Assembly: GCF_007990755.1 (NCBI RefSeq)
Contig: NZ_BJXA01000035.1
Coordinates: 1 to 64,000, forward strand
DNA length: 64,000 nt
Reading direction: 5' to 3'
DNA from: Nocardia ninae NBRC 108245
GTDB lineage: Bacteria; Actinomycetota; Actinomycetes; Mycobacteriales; Mycobacteriaceae
The position numbers and the translations under genes were made by a program. Below are positions 28,357 to 37,007 of the stretch, piece after piece (within the stretch, counting starts at the first letter, position 1; the number at the start of each line of letters is the position of its first letter). The notes beneath the pieces are model-generated. The model saw nothing but the letters and a program-made list of their open reading frames with translations. It was not told the origin of the DNA and made no database searches.

Positions 28357-30543
28357 TCACGCCGGGTTCAGGGTCACCGGGACACCGTTGAAGACCGCGT
28401 TGCCCGACGGCACGTCGACCACCGAATCATCGGTCAGCACATTGGCGTTGACGCCCGCGTGCGCCCGCGCCACCGTCTGCGTGCTGTCGGTGTGGCCCCA
28501 GCCGTGCGGCAGGCTCACCACGCCGGGCATGATCGTCTCGGTCGGCTCCAGCGGCACCGTCAGCGTGCCCGCCGCCGACTTCACCACCGCGTGCTCGCCT
28601 AGCCCGAGCCGCGCCACATCGGCCGGATTGATATGCAGCGTGCAGCGATTCGACCCGCTCACCAGCTGGCCGATGTTGTGCATCCAGCTGTTGTTGGACC
28701 GCAGCTGACGCCGCCCGATCAGCACCACGTCCGGCGCGGTATCGGCCAACCGGGCCCGCATCCTGGCCACATCGTCGAGCAGCTGCCGCGGGGCGAGTTC
28801 CACCATCTTCGACTCGGTGCGCAGCGCGCCGGGCAGCTTCGGCTGCAACGGCCCGAGGTCGATACCGTGCGGATTGTCGAGCAGCACTTGCAGATTCAGC
28901 GTGCCGCCGTTCCATTCGCCGTACGGCCCGAGGCGAAGCATCAGGTCGAGGCGTTGTTCGGTGGTGTCGGCCCCGATCAATTCGCCGCGCCGGTCCGCCA
29001 TTCCGGCTTTCTGCAGCATGCCCGCGATGATCAGTTCGTCCACTCCGGTGAGCGGGTCCACCCCGTCCGCACCCTCGTGCGGCATGCCCGAGACCGCCGC
29101 GGCGAGGCGCGCCAGCACCCCCGACTCCGACGGGCGATCGCCGAGCGGCACCAACGGCCGGGAGTAACGGGCGTAGTTGTGCACCGCGAACTGCAGCAGG
29201 GCGAAGTCGTAGTGCGGCGACTGCACCGGTCGCGGCGGCGGCAGGATCACGTCGGCGTGCCTGGTGGTTTCGTTGCGGTAGCGGTCCACGCTGACCATGA
29301 AGTCGAGCTGGGCGAAGGCGGCGTCGAGCCGGGCACCGCTCGGCGCGGAGAGCACCGGGTTGCCTGCGACCGTCACCAGCGCGCGGATCTGACCCTCGCC
29401 CGGGGTGAGGATCTCGTCGGCCAGCGTCGCGACCGGCAGTTCACCCATCGCCTCGGGCAGGCCCCGCACCCGGCTGGCCCAGCGGCCGAGCCGGAACGGC
29501 CTGCTGCGCGTGATTCCGCCCGCCGCCGCGGTGGCGAACATCGCCCCGCCCGGCGAGTCCAGGTTGCCGGTCAACGCGTTGATCGCATCGACGAGCCACT
29601 GGGTGATGGTGCCGAACTCCGCCGTGCAGGTGCCGATCCTGGCGTACACCGCCGCGGTCGGCGCGGCCGCGAGCTCGCGGGCGAGGCGGATCACCGTCGC
29701 CGCGGGCACCCCGGTGCGTACCGCCACCGAGTCCGGGCTGAAGGCAGCTGCGGCCGTGCGCAGTTCATCGAGCCCGGCGACCTCGACCCGCAGGTCGGTG
29801 AGCTGCTCGGCGAACAGCGTGTGCACGATGCCGAACAGCAGGTACGCGTCGCTGCCCGGCCGGATGAACAGGTGCTCGTCGGCCAGCTTCGCGGTCCGGG
29901 TGACGCGCGGGTCCACCACTACGAACCGGCCGCCGCGGCGCTGCAACGCCTTCAACCGCCCGGGGAAATCCGGTGCGGTACACAGTGACCCGTTCGACTC
30001 CAGCGGATTCGCGCCGAGCATCAGCAGGTAGTCGGTGCGATCCAGATCCGGGACCGGCACCGTCAGCGGATCGCCGAACATCAGCCCGCTGGCCACCTGC
30101 TTGGGCATCTGGTCGGCGGTACTCGCCGAGAAAAGGTTCTTGGTACTCAATGCGCGCAGCAGCACAGGTACGTAGAGCGCCCCGGCAACGGTGTGTGCGT
30201 TCGGGTTGCCCAAATAGGCTGCCGCCGCCTGTTTTCCGTGTTCGGCGACCACCGCGGGAAAGCGTTCCGCGATCAGATCGAAGGCCTCGTTCCACGAGGC
30301 GGTCCGCCAGGTATCGGTGGCCCGGTCGCGAATCATCGGCTCGGTCACCCGATCGGGGTCCTCGTCGAGATGGCCGAAGCTCGCCCCCTTGGGGCAGATG
30401 AAGCCCTTGCTGAAGGGGTCCTGCTTGTCGCCGCGAACCGAGGTCACATGATCATCGGAATCGAGGGTGAGTTCGAGTCCGCACACCGCCTCGCAGAGCG
30501 GGCAGGTGCGCAACAGGTTGCGTGAATCCGTGATCGAGGCCAT
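28357..30543 (-). CDS. Molybdopterin-dependent oxidoreductase with N-terminal 4Fe-4S site
   Basis: A 728-residue member of the DMSO reductase superfamily. The N-terminal Fe-S motif is C14-X2-C17-X3-C21-X28-C50 (CPLCEAVCG ... ICPKG). Then comes WNEAFDLIAERFPAV, MLGANPLESNGS in the cofactor region, VVVDPRVTRTAKLADEHLFIRPGSDAYLLFG and a C-terminal molybdopterin-dinucleotide binding domain with NNSWMHNIGQLVSGSNRCTLHINPADVARLGL. No other redox subunit gene lies next to it, so the physiological electron partner and substrate are unknown; similar single-subunit proteins are labelled formate dehydrogenase- or nitrate reductase-like. No twin-arginine signal is present, so it should be cytoplasmic. ATG 30543 has GGAGG 7 bases upstream. 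Confidence 0.88.
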   Translation of the reverse strand: MASITDSRNLLRTCPLCEAVCGLELTLDSDDHVTSVRGDKQDPFSKGFICPKGASFGHLDEDPDRVTEPMIRDRATDTWRTASWNEAFDLIAERFPAVVAEHGKQAAAAYLGNPNAHTVAGALYVPVLLRALSTKNLFSASTADQMPKQVASGLMFGDPLTVPVPDLDRTDYLLMLGANPLESNGSLCTAPDFPGRLKALQRRGGRFVVVDPRVTRTAKLADEHLFIRPGSDAYLLFGIVHTLFAEQLTDLRVEVAGLDELRTAAAAFSPDSVAVRTGVPAATVIRLARELAAAPTAAVYARIGTCTAEFGTITQWLVDAINALTGNLDSPGGAMFATAAAGGITRSRPFRLGRWASRVRGLPEAMGELPVATLADEILTPGEGQIRALVTVAGNPVLSAPSGARLDAAFAQLDFMVSVDRYRNETTRHADVILPPPRPVQSPHYDFALLQFAVHNYARYSRPLVPLGDRPSESGVLARLAAAVSGMPHEGADGVDPLTGVDELIIAGMLQKAGMADRRGELIGADTTEQRLDLMLRLGPYGEWNGGTLNLQVLLDNPHGIDLGPLQPKLPGALRTESKMVELAPRQLLDDVARMRARLADTAPDVVLIGRRQLRSNNSWMHNIGQLVSGSNRCTLHINPADVARLGLGEHAVVKSAAGTLTVPLEPTETIMPGVVSLPHGWGHTDSTQTVARAHAGVNANVLTDDSVVDVPSGNAVFNGVPVTLNPA

Positions 30544-30805
30544 GCCACATCCTCCCGCGCTATGGCCGGTCTGAAAAGAGAACACGGGATATGCGACGCG
30601 GGTGGCAGCTACAACGACCGATACCCGCTACCTCTTCTTCGGACATCGAAGACGTGGTGCGGGTGTCCAGGGCGGCTACGGCGCCCTTCGTATCGACCGA
30701 GCGACTGCTGGAAGCAGAACGACCGATACCGGAGCGCCGGGGCTGTCGACGCGAATCGGATATCGGTCGTGATGGCCGGGGTTGCCCCGGCCGTCGTTCA
30801 AACCT

Positions 30806-31288
30806 CTAGCAGGCGACGCTGGTGAGCTGGTCGCGCTTCTGCGCGGTCGCGGCCCGGACGGCGGCGCTGATCGCGACCACCGGCGGAACCCAGCGGGCCT
30901 CGCCCGGTGCGACACCCCAGCAGGCCGAACCGGCCAGCAGGTGGGTGGGCGGCAGCGGGACGGTCGCGCCGTCGGTGTGCACGATGGCACCCGCGGATGT
31001 CAGCGCCTCGAGCGCCATGGCGGCCTTGCGGACGCCGGTGACCAGGTGGATCTCGCGACGCTCCGCGCCGGGCAGTTCGATGACCGGGCCGGAAAGATTG
31101 TTCGCCCGCAAGAAGCGGCGAACCTCGCCGGCCAGCTCGCCGCTGACCTCGATGGCCGAAAGGTCGTCATCGGTGATCAGGCAGAGACCGTTGGCCGTTT
31201 CTGCGACCGTCCATCCGCGCTGGGTGTAGTCCTGCGCAGCGGCGGTCATAGCGGCCGCCGAGACGGAAGTCGGAAACGTGGTGCGCAC
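30806..31288 (-). CDS. Hypothetical actinobacterial protein, primase/polymerase-domain-like
   Basis: The protein has about 160 residues, no signal peptide and no membrane helix. It opens with helices (SAAAMTAAAQDYTQRGW), has ITDDDLSAIEVSGELAGEVRRFLRANNLSGPVIELPGAERREIHLVTG, and ends with GAIVHTDGATVPLPPTHLLAGSACWGV and a C-terminal helix. The VPLPPTHL...W pattern vaguely resembles the bifunctional DNA primase/polymerase N-terminal domain of actinobacterial proteins, but catalytic acidic residues cannot be assigned, so I regard this only as a hint. GTG 31288 is preferred since GGAGAG lies just upstream; ATG 31300 is the alternative. It stands alone between the molybdopterin oxidoreductase and a non-coding region. 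Confidence 0.6.
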   Translation of the reverse strand: MRTTFPTSVSAAAMTAAAQDYTQRGWTVAETANGLCLITDDDLSAIEVSGELAGEVRRFLRANNLSGPVIELPGAERREIHLVTGVRKAAMALEALTSAGAIVHTDGATVPLPPTHLLAGSACWGVAPGEARWVPPVVAISAAVRAATAQKRDQLTSVAC

Positions 31289-31601
31289 TGTTCTCTCCAT
31301 TCCCCGGTAGATCTGGGTCCTGCATTCATGGGTCGTATCGGTGCCAGCTGTCCGCAGCGTTACGCGATCTTCGAAACTTCTTCGTCAGTGTTGGCTACGT
31401 CTCTTTCAGGTGCCCTTGAAAGCAAATTGCTATGACGTTGCTCGAACTTCGCAAATTTTGTTGTCCCCCGGCTACTTTGAGTCGCTGACCTGTCCTTTCG
31501 CTGTGCCATTCCTGCGAGACCGCTGAGGATGATGGGACGGATGTGGTCTGCGCTACTTCTCTGGCTGGCTCGGATGTGGGATTGCGGGGAGGATTTCGAC
31601 C
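31289..31601. other. Intergenic region, comparatively AT-rich
   Basis: About 310 bases without a supported gene. The middle (31380-31480) is visibly less GC-rich than its surroundings, as promoter regions often are here. It separates a minus-strand gene from the divergent DUF4282 gene. Confidence 0.4.
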
Positions 31602-32177
31602 ATGAGCGATGAGTCCACCGGTGCGGGCAAGGGGACCGAGCCGCCCGACCCGGAGGGGTACGAAGCCGAATCGCGGTGGATCACCTGGAAAGAATCAGCG
31701 ACCCGCCGGTTCTCCCGCGCCGCTGTCATCGAGGAGGAGCAACCGGCTGAGCCGTTCGAGAGTCCGCGCGCCTTCGGCCAGTGGAGCGTCGAGGCGGCGC
31801 GCGGTTTGCTCGATGTGCAGTTCCGGCGGCCCGCCACGCGAACGCTGCTGCCGCTGGCCTACATCCTCGGTCTGGTGTTCGCCTGCGCCGTTCCGATCGC
31901 GCTGACAGTACTCATGTGGCGGGTCTCCGCGGTGCTGGGGGTGCTTGCCGCGGTGATCGGAATTCCGTTGGGGCTGACCATCGCGGCCGCGGTGCGCCTG
32001 ATGCTGGAATTCCTGGTGAACGCGTCCCGGTTGGCCACCAGGGTGGAGCACATCAGCGAGCTGGCCGACGATTTGTTCCAGGCGCTGTCCGATGTCGCCG
32101 AACCGGTCAATCAGCTCTCCGAAGACGTTCGCGCCGTGCAGTTCTGGCGCTTCCGCAAGGGCGGCTCGCGCAGGTAG
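31602..32177 (+). CDS. DUF4282-type membrane protein
   Basis: The protein has 191 residues. An acidic N-terminal tail (about 1-65) precedes FGQWSVEAARGLLDVQFRRPATR, then two membrane helices near 85-107 (LLPLAYILGLVFACAVPIALTVLMW) and 110-135 (VLGVLAAVIGIPLGLTIAAAVRL), then a short C-terminal cytosolic tail (ELADDLFQALSDVAEPVNQLS). The DFQF/LDVQF...P-R plus two-helix pattern matches DUF4282, whose function is unknown. ATG 31602 is preceded by GGGGAGG 11 bases upstream. It stands alone on the plus strand. Confidence 0.75.
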   Translation: MSDESTGAGKGTEPPDPEGYEAESRWITWKESATRRFSRAAVIEEEQPAEPFESPRAFGQWSVEAARGLLDVQFRRPATRTLLPLAYILGLVFACAVPIALTVLMWRVSAVLGVLAAVIGIPLGLTIAAAVRLMLEFLVNASRLATRVEHISELADDLFQALSDVAEPVNQLSEDVRAVQFWRFRKGGSRR

Positions 32178-32391
32178 GCGCGTCGAATCTCGCCCGGCAC
32201 AGGGTATTTGGCGTTGTTTTGCCACCGGCCTAGCTGTGACACCCATCGTGACCTATGTCCGTTTTGCTGTGAAACAATGCTGTTTGGATGCCGGTATACC
32301 GACGACAGCATCTGGTAGGGATGGTCCCAATGGCGAACTCGTGAGGGGTTCGGCAGTGCGACCGGCGCACGGCAACGAGGGGGGAACAACT

Positions 32392-33273
32392 ATGGCTTTA
32401 CCGCAGGGGACCACTGGATCGACGATGCCCCGGCGTCAGCTGGGGCGTCACTTGCGTGATCTGCGCAATCGCGCCCGGATGACCACCAGGACGGCGGCTC
32501 AGCAGCTGGAATGGTCGGAGGCCAAGATCTGGCGGATCGAGACGGGCCAAACCTCCTTGCGCAGCCTCGATGTCGAGGCGATGTGCAAGGTCTACGGCGC
32601 GCCGTCCGATCTGATCGGTCCGCTCACCGCCTTGGCGCGGGAGACCAAGGCGCGGGGGTGGTGGACCGCCTACGGTGACGTCATCGCCGAGGGTTTCGAG
32701 GTGTACATCGGTCTCGAGGAGGCGGCGTCCCGGCTGTCGACCTACGAGAACGAACTGGTGCCCGGCCTGTTGCAGACCGAGGCGTACACGCGGGCGATGC
32801 TGGCCGCCGCGCGCCCCGATATGTCCGCGAGCGAGATCGATCGCCGGGTGCAGCTGCGGATGGCCAGGCAGGCCTTGGTCACCCGGGCCGACGCGCCGTT
32901 GCAGCTCGACGCGGTGATCAGCGAAAGCGTGCTGTGGCGCCGCATCGGCGGGGCCGAGGTGGCCGCCGGGCAGCTGGCGCACCTGCGGCAGATGTGCGAC
33001 CTGCCCAACGTCGGCATCCGGGTGGTGCCACCGGATTCCGGCTACCACGAGGGCATGGACTCGGGCCGATTCGTCATGCTCGAATTCCCCGAGTTGCGCG
33101 TCGGCGAGCAGCCCGAGCCGCCGGTGGTCTACGTCGAGGCGTTCACCGGACCGGTCTACCTGGACAAGGACAACGACATCGACCGGTACCGAAGGGCTTT
33201 CGCGAGCCTGGGTGCGGTGGCGGTGGACGCGCGCGAAGGCATCGAAGCGGCGCGCGATAGCTGCACCGTCTGA
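32392..33273 (+). CDS. XRE-family transcriptional regulator with DUF5753 domain
   Basis: A 293-residue protein. The N-terminal helix-turn-helix (about 10-70) reads RRQLGRHLRDLRNRARMTTRTAAQQLEWSEAKIWRIETGQTSLR. The rest is the DUF5753 domain: VYIGLEEAASRLSTYENELVPGLLQTEAYTRAML, QLRMARQALVTR and the late GYHEGMDSGRFVMLEFPEL and PPVVYVEAFTGPVYLDKDNDIDRY. This architecture is very common in Streptomyces and Nocardia, often beside a small DUF397 gene, but none is visible here. ATG 32392 has an AGGGGGGAA Shine-Dalgarno sequence. Its target is unknown. Confidence 0.9.
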   Translation: MALPQGTTGSTMPRRQLGRHLRDLRNRARMTTRTAAQQLEWSEAKIWRIETGQTSLRSLDVEAMCKVYGAPSDLIGPLTALARETKARGWWTAYGDVIAEGFEVYIGLEEAASRLSTYENELVPGLLQTEAYTRAMLAAARPDMSASEIDRRVQLRMARQALVTRADAPLQLDAVISESVLWRRIGGAEVAAGQLAHLRQMCDLPNVGIRVVPPDSGYHEGMDSGRFVMLEFPELRVGEQPEPPVVYVEAFTGPVYLDKDNDIDRYRRAFASLGAVAVDAREGIEAARDSCTV

Positions 33274-33306
33274 AGTTCGTTGTGCCTCAGCAGTTTCGGC
33301 TGGGTA

Positions 33307-33732
33307 TCAGCACTTTCGACCGGGCGAGGGCCACGTGTCGCTCAGCACCGCACGGTGGGTGGGCAGCGCCTGCTGGTAGACCTCGCGGCCCTTCTCGGTG
33401 AGGCAGACGAACACGGCGCGCCGGTCCTCGGGGCACATGGTGCGCGAGACCAGGCCGTCGCGTTCCAGCCGGGCCACCGCGCGCGAGAGCGCGCTCTGGC
33501 TCAGGTAGATGTCGTTGGCCAGGTCGCTCATTCGATAGTCGCCACAGTTGGCGTCGACCAGCCGGTCCAGCGTCTCGAACTCGCTGAGTCCGATCCGATG
33601 CTGTCCCTGTAGCGCTTTTTCCAGTGCGCAACTCACCGTCGCATGCCGGTCGAGCAGCTCTCGCCACTCGCCAACCAGCCCGGTCGGCGCGACGGTGCGC
33701 CGGGCTGTCTCGATTGCCGACGGGTTCGACAT
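33307..33732 (-). CDS. MarR-family regulator, divergent from an MFS transporter
   Basis: A 141-residue winged-helix protein. The DNA-binding part is SEFETLDRLVDANCGDYRMSDLANDIYLSQSALSRAVARLERDGLVSRTMCPEDRRAVFVCLTEKG, a textbook MarR helix-turn-helix and wing. The gene is read away from the MFS exporter at 33818, and a perfect 26-bp palindrome separates their promoters, so it very likely represses itself and the exporter until a ligand binds. Promoter elements on the minus strand (TTGCAT at 33762-33767, 17-base spacer, TAGGAT at 33739-33744) place the -10 exactly 6 bases before the ATG at 33732, which indicates leaderless translation. Cys residues near YLSQ are absent, so no redox sensing is evident. 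Confidence 0.92.
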   Translation of the reverse strand: MSNPSAIETARRTVAPTGLVGEWRELLDRHATVSCALEKALQGQHRIGLSEFETLDRLVDANCGDYRMSDLANDIYLSQSALSRAVARLERDGLVSRTMCPEDRRAVFVCLTEKGREVYQQALPTHRAVLSDTWPSPGRKC

Positions 33733-33738
33733 GGCCCC

Positions 33739-33767
33739 ATCCTAGTGGCCGCCGGAGGTCTATGCAA
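33739..33767 (-). promoter_or_regulatory. Promoter of the marR gene (TTGCAT-17-TAGGAT)
   Basis: On the minus strand TTGCAT (33767-33762) and TAGGAT (33744-33739) are separated by 17 bases. The -10 lies 6 bases before the start ATG at 33732, so the mRNA is probably leaderless. Confidence 0.7.
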
Positions 33768-33769
33768 CT

Positions 33770-33795
33770 GCATTAAATGTGTTGGCATTTAATGC
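33770..33795. promoter_or_regulatory. MarR operator palindrome
   Basis: GCATTAAATG, a 6-base spacer (TGTTGG) and CATTTAATGC form a perfect 10-bp inverted repeat. It overlaps the -35 of the MFS gene promoter (33782-33787) and ends 2 bases from the -35 of the marR promoter, so one bound dimer would block both. Confidence 0.82.
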
Positions 33796-33810
33796 GTGCG
33801 CATGTAACGT
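33782..33810 (+). promoter_or_regulatory. Promoter of the MFS gene (TTGGCA-17-TAACGT)
   Basis: TTGGCA at 33782-33787 and TAACGT at 33805-33810 are separated by 17 bases. The -10 ends 7 bases before ATG 33818 and there is no Shine-Dalgarno site, pointing to a leaderless transcript. Confidence 0.75.
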
Positions 33811-33817
33811 ACCCCGC

Positions 33818-35281
33818 ATGACTTCACCGGCAACCCCGGCGGCCGCCTCCGCGACCGACGCGAATGTATGGACTACCCGGCTTTGGGGCATGCTGATCAC
33901 GCTGTGCATCGTGCTGTTCCTCGATGGCCTCGACGTCTCGATGATCGGCGTGGCGCTGCCGTCCATCGGCAATGAATTGGATCTCTCGACCTCCACCCTG
34001 CAGTGGCTGGTCAGCGGCTACATCCTCGGCTACGGCGGCCTGCTGCTGCTCGGCGGACGCACCGCCGACCTGTTCGGGCGCCGCAAGGTCTTCCTGATCG
34101 CACTGGCCGTCTTCGCCGTCGCCTCGCTGGCCGGTGGCCTGGTCAGCTCCGGGCCGCTGCTCATCCTCACCCGATTCATCAAGGGCCTGGCCGCCGCGTT
34201 CACCGCGCCGACCGGCCTGTCGATCATCACCACCAACTTCGCCGAGGGCCCGGCCCGTAACAAGGCGCTGTCCATCTACACCGTGTTCGGCGCGGGCGGT
34301 TACTCCTCCGGCCTGCTGTTCGGTGGCCTGATGACCGGGGTCGGCTGGCGCTGGACCTTCCTGCTGCCGGTCCCGATCGCGCTGGCCGCGCTGGCCGCCG
34401 CGTGGGTGCTGGTCCCGAAGGACAAGCCCGCCGAAGAAGGCGGCCACGACCTGTTCGGCGCGCTGCTGTCCACCTCCGCGATGCTGCTGCTGGTCTACAC
34501 CGTCGTCACGGCGCCGGAGGCGGGCTGGGCGTCCGCACGCACCCTCGGCTCGTTCGCCGCGGTGCTGGTCTTGTTCGTCGGCTTCGTCGCGGTGGAGAAG
34601 CGGGTCAAGCACCCGCTGGTCCGGCTCGGCATCCTGCGCAAGGTCTCGCTGGTCCGCGCCAGCCTGGCGATCGTCGCGGTGGCCGGTTCCTACTTCAGCT
34701 GGCAGTTCATCGTGACCCTGTACATGCAGGACACCCTGGGCTGGTCGCCGCTGAAGCTGTCGATGGCGCTGCTGCCGGTCGGTCTGATGGTCGCGTTGTC
34801 CGCGGTGTTCTCCGACAAGCTGGTCGACCGGTTCGGCACCGGCCCGATCATCGGCGTCACCATGGCCGTGATGGCCGTCGGCTACCTGATGTTCCTGCGA
34901 CTGGACACCGCGCCGTCGTACTGGACGATGCTGCTGCCCGCGATCATGCTGATCGGCATCGGCTGGGTCGGCTTCCCCGCCATCAACATTCAGGCGACCA
35001 ACGGGATCGACGACGACGAACAGGGTCTCGCGGCGGGCGTGCTGCAGACCTCGATGCAGGTCGGCGCGGCCATCGTGCTCGCCGTGACCACCGCGATCAT
35101 CGCGTCGGGCAGCCACGGTGACACCTCGCCCACCGCGATGCTGGATACCTACCGCCCCGGCCTGATCTTCGCCGCGGCCGTCTCCATCGCCGGTGCGCTG
35201 GTTGCCCTTTCGGCCTTCTTCGTCAAGCGCACCAAGCAGGCCGAGCGTGCTCCCGAACCGGAGCTCGAGCTCGTCGGCTGA
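33818..35281 (+). CDS. MFS drug:H+ antiporter (DHA2, 14-helix type)
   Basis: A protein of about 487 residues with fourteen predicted helices. Family motifs are LDGLDVSMIGVALPSIGNELDLS in helix 1 (antiporter motif D), GGRTADLFGRRKVFLI (motif A) between helices 2 and 3, and the glycine-rich helix 5 stretch TVFGAGGYSSGLLFGGLMTGVGWRWTF (motif C, drug antiporters). It resembles QacA/EmrB-type multidrug exporters of the cytoplasmic membrane. Regulation: the divergent MarR protein and its operator overlap its promoter. The start ATG 33818 (MTSPATPAAAS) is favoured by the promoter position; the start at 33779 would lie within the operator. A terminator hairpin follows at 35303-35336. Confidence 0.92.
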   Translation: MTSPATPAAASATDANVWTTRLWGMLITLCIVLFLDGLDVSMIGVALPSIGNELDLSTSTLQWLVSGYILGYGGLLLLGGRTADLFGRRKVFLIALAVFAVASLAGGLVSSGPLLILTRFIKGLAAAFTAPTGLSIITTNFAEGPARNKALSIYTVFGAGGYSSGLLFGGLMTGVGWRWTFLLPVPIALAALAAAWVLVPKDKPAEEGGHDLFGALLSTSAMLLLVYTVVTAPEAGWASARTLGSFAAVLVLFVGFVAVEKRVKHPLVRLGILRKVSLVRASLAIVAVAGSYFSWQFIVTLYMQDTLGWSPLKLSMALLPVGLMVALSAVFSDKLVDRFGTGPIIGVTMAVMAVGYLMFLRLDTAPSYWTMLLPAIMLIGIGWVGFPAINIQATNGIDDDEQGLAAGVLQTSMQVGAAIVLAVTTAIIASGSHGDTSPTAMLDTYRPGLIFAAAVSIAGALVALSAFFVKRTKQAERAPEPELELVG

Positions 35282-35302
35282 ACTCCGACAGCCGATACGG
35301 AG

Positions 35303-35336
35303 CAGGCCGGTGCCACCGCGAGGTGGTGCCGGCCTG
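35303..35336. terminator. Bidirectional terminator between MFS gene and rmlC
   Basis: CAGGCCGG and CCACC pair with GGTGG and CCGGCCTG around a GCGA loop, with one 2x2 internal mismatch. A TTTC follows on the plus strand. The two genes converge here. Confidence 0.75.
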
Positions 35337-35347
35337 TTTCGTGCTAC

Positions 35348-35896
35348 TCAGGAAAAGGGCGGTGCGGCAGTGTCTTTGGCCGAGCGGATGAAGGTCAGCG
35401 GGCTACCGTCGCGGCCGACCGTCGGCCAGTCGATGCCGAGCTGCGGGTCGAAAGCGTCGATGTCCCTGTCGAACTCGGGCGTGTACTCCAGCGAGCACAG
35501 ATAGGTGACGGTGGAGTTGTCCTCCAGCGAGAGGATCGCGTGGCCGAGGCCCTCGGACAGGAACATCGAGCGCCGGTCGACATCGTCGAGCAGCACGCTG
35601 TCCCAGCGCCCGTAGGTGGGTGAACCCGGGCGCAGGTCGACGACCACGTCGAGAAACGCACCGCGCACACAGGTTACGTACTTCGCCTGCCCCGGCGGAT
35701 CCTCGGTGTAGTGGATGCCGCGCAGCACCCCGGCGGCCGAGACCGAGCAGTTCACCTGCCGCAGATCGAACGGCCGGCCCGTCACCTTCTCGAACTCCGA
35801 GGCCTTGAAGCCCTCGAGAAACATGCCGCGGCCGTCGCCGAGCTGGCGCGGGGTGATCACCCAGGCGCCGGGGACGTCGAGCTCCCGGAACTCCAT
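35348..35896 (-). CDS. rmlC: RmlC, dTDP-4-dehydrorhamnose 3,5-epimerase
   Basis: A 182-residue cupin-fold epimerase acting on dTDP-4-keto-6-deoxyglucose in dTDP-L-rhamnose synthesis; rhamnose is needed for the arabinogalactan linker. Visible: MEFRELDVPGAWVITP at the N-terminus, RQVNCSVSAAGVLRGIHYTEDPPGQAKYVTCVRGAFLDVVVDLRPGSPTYGRW with the catalytic histidine in RGIHY, and SEGLGHAILSLEDNSTVTYLCSLEYTPEFDRDIDAFDPQLGIDWP. It is about 20 residues shorter than the mycobacterial enzyme at the C-terminus. ATG 35896 aligns with the family start; GTG 35902 would overlap the rmlA stop by four bases and is the alternative. It is translationally coupled to rmlA. Confidence 0.94.
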   Translation of the reverse strand: MEFRELDVPGAWVITPRQLGDGRGMFLEGFKASEFEKVTGRPFDLRQVNCSVSAAGVLRGIHYTEDPPGQAKYVTCVRGAFLDVVVDLRPGSPTYGRWDSVLLDDVDRRSMFLSEGLGHAILSLEDNSTVTYLCSLEYTPEFDRDIDAFDPQLGIDWPTVGRDGSPLTFIRSAKDTAAPPFS

Positions 35897-35898
35897 GC

Positions 35899-36771
35899 TC
35901 ACCAGTCCCGGCCGCGTTCGAGGATGTCGAGCAGGTAGCTGCCGTAACCGGAGCGGGTCAGCGGTTCGGCCAGCTTGCACAGCTGTTCGTCGTCGATGTA
36001 GCCCATCCGCCAGGCCACCTCCTCCGGCACGCCGATCTTGAGGCCCTGCCGCTCCTCGATGGTGCGCACGTAGTTGGCGGCGTCGAGCAGCGAATCGAAG
36101 GTGCCGGTGTCGAGCCAGGCCGTACCGCGCGCGAGCACGTCGACCCGGAGCCGATCCTGTTCCAGGTAGGCCCGATTGATGTCGGTGATCTCGTATTCGC
36201 CACGCGCGGACGGCTTCAGCGTGCGCGCGATCTCGACCACGTCGTTGTCGTAGAAGTACAGCCCCGGGATGGCGTAGTTCGAGCGCGGGGTCTTCGGCTT
36301 CTCCTCGATGGACACCGCGCGCCCCTCGGTGAACTCGACCACGCCGTACGCCGTCGGGTCCGATACCCAGTAGGCGAACACCGCGCCGCCGTCGATCCCG
36401 GCGAAGCGGTTCAGGCTGGTGCCGAGCCCCGGGCCGTGAAAGATGTTGTCGCCGAGCACCAGCGCCGCGTTGTCGGTGCCGATGTGGTCGGCGCCGAGCA
36501 CGAAGGCGCGGGCCAGGCCGTCCGGCTCGGGTTGCACCACGTAGCTGATCGAGAGGCCGAACTGCGCGCCGTCGCCGAGCAGCCTGCCGAACGCGTCGGC
36601 GTCCTCGGGCGTGGTGATGACGAGGATGTCGCGGATGCCCGCGAGCATCAGCGTGGACAGCGGGTAGTAGACCATGGGCTTGTCGTAGACCGGGACAAGC
36701 TGCTTGCTGACCCCGCGTGTGATCGGATGCAACCGGGAACCGGTGCCACCCGCCAAGATAATGCCCCGCAT
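35899..36771 (-). CDS. rmlA: RmlA, glucose-1-phosphate thymidylyltransferase
   Basis: The 290-residue enzyme makes dTDP-glucose from dTTP and glucose-1-phosphate, the first step of dTDP-L-rhamnose synthesis. The nucleotide-binding signature [48 protein letters not shown] is complete, and [28 protein letters not shown] and [26 protein letters not shown] follow as in the family. It is the usual length. The gene precedes rmlC with overlapping or nearly overlapping codons; rmlB is about 2.4 kb away on the other strand, and rmlD is not in the window. ATG 36771 is the only good start. Confidence 0.96.
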   Translation of the reverse strand: MRGIILAGGTGSRLHPITRGVSKQLVPVYDKPMVYYPLSTLMLAGIRDILVITTPEDADAFGRLLGDGAQFGLSISYVVQPEPDGLARAFVLGADHIGTDNAALVLGDNIFHGPGLGTSLNRFAGIDGGAVFAYWVSDPTAYGVVEFTEGRAVSIEEKPKTPRSNYAIPGLYFYDNDVVEIARTLKPSARGEYEITDINRAYLEQDRLRVDVLARGTAWLDTGTFDSLLDAANYVRTIEERQGLKIGVPEEVAWRMGYIDDEQLCKLAEPLTRSGYGSYLLDILERGRDW

Positions 36772-37007
36772 GACCAGGAGTCTGCCAGTTCGGCCTGCGC
36801 CAAGCGTCGGCGAGGTTCCGAGTGTTCGTCGAATTGATTACGGAATCGGCGTTCACGGTTTCCGGAGCGGTCGGTTCAGCGATTCTGTTGCTTAGGTCAC
36901 ACAAGCATGGTGTTCTGAAACAACACTGTGTGAGATGTCAGCGCCGACAGCTCGCCTGGGACCGCTCGGTCGTGGCTCGGCGCGCCAGTTGGTGAGGTAG
37001 GTGCGCG

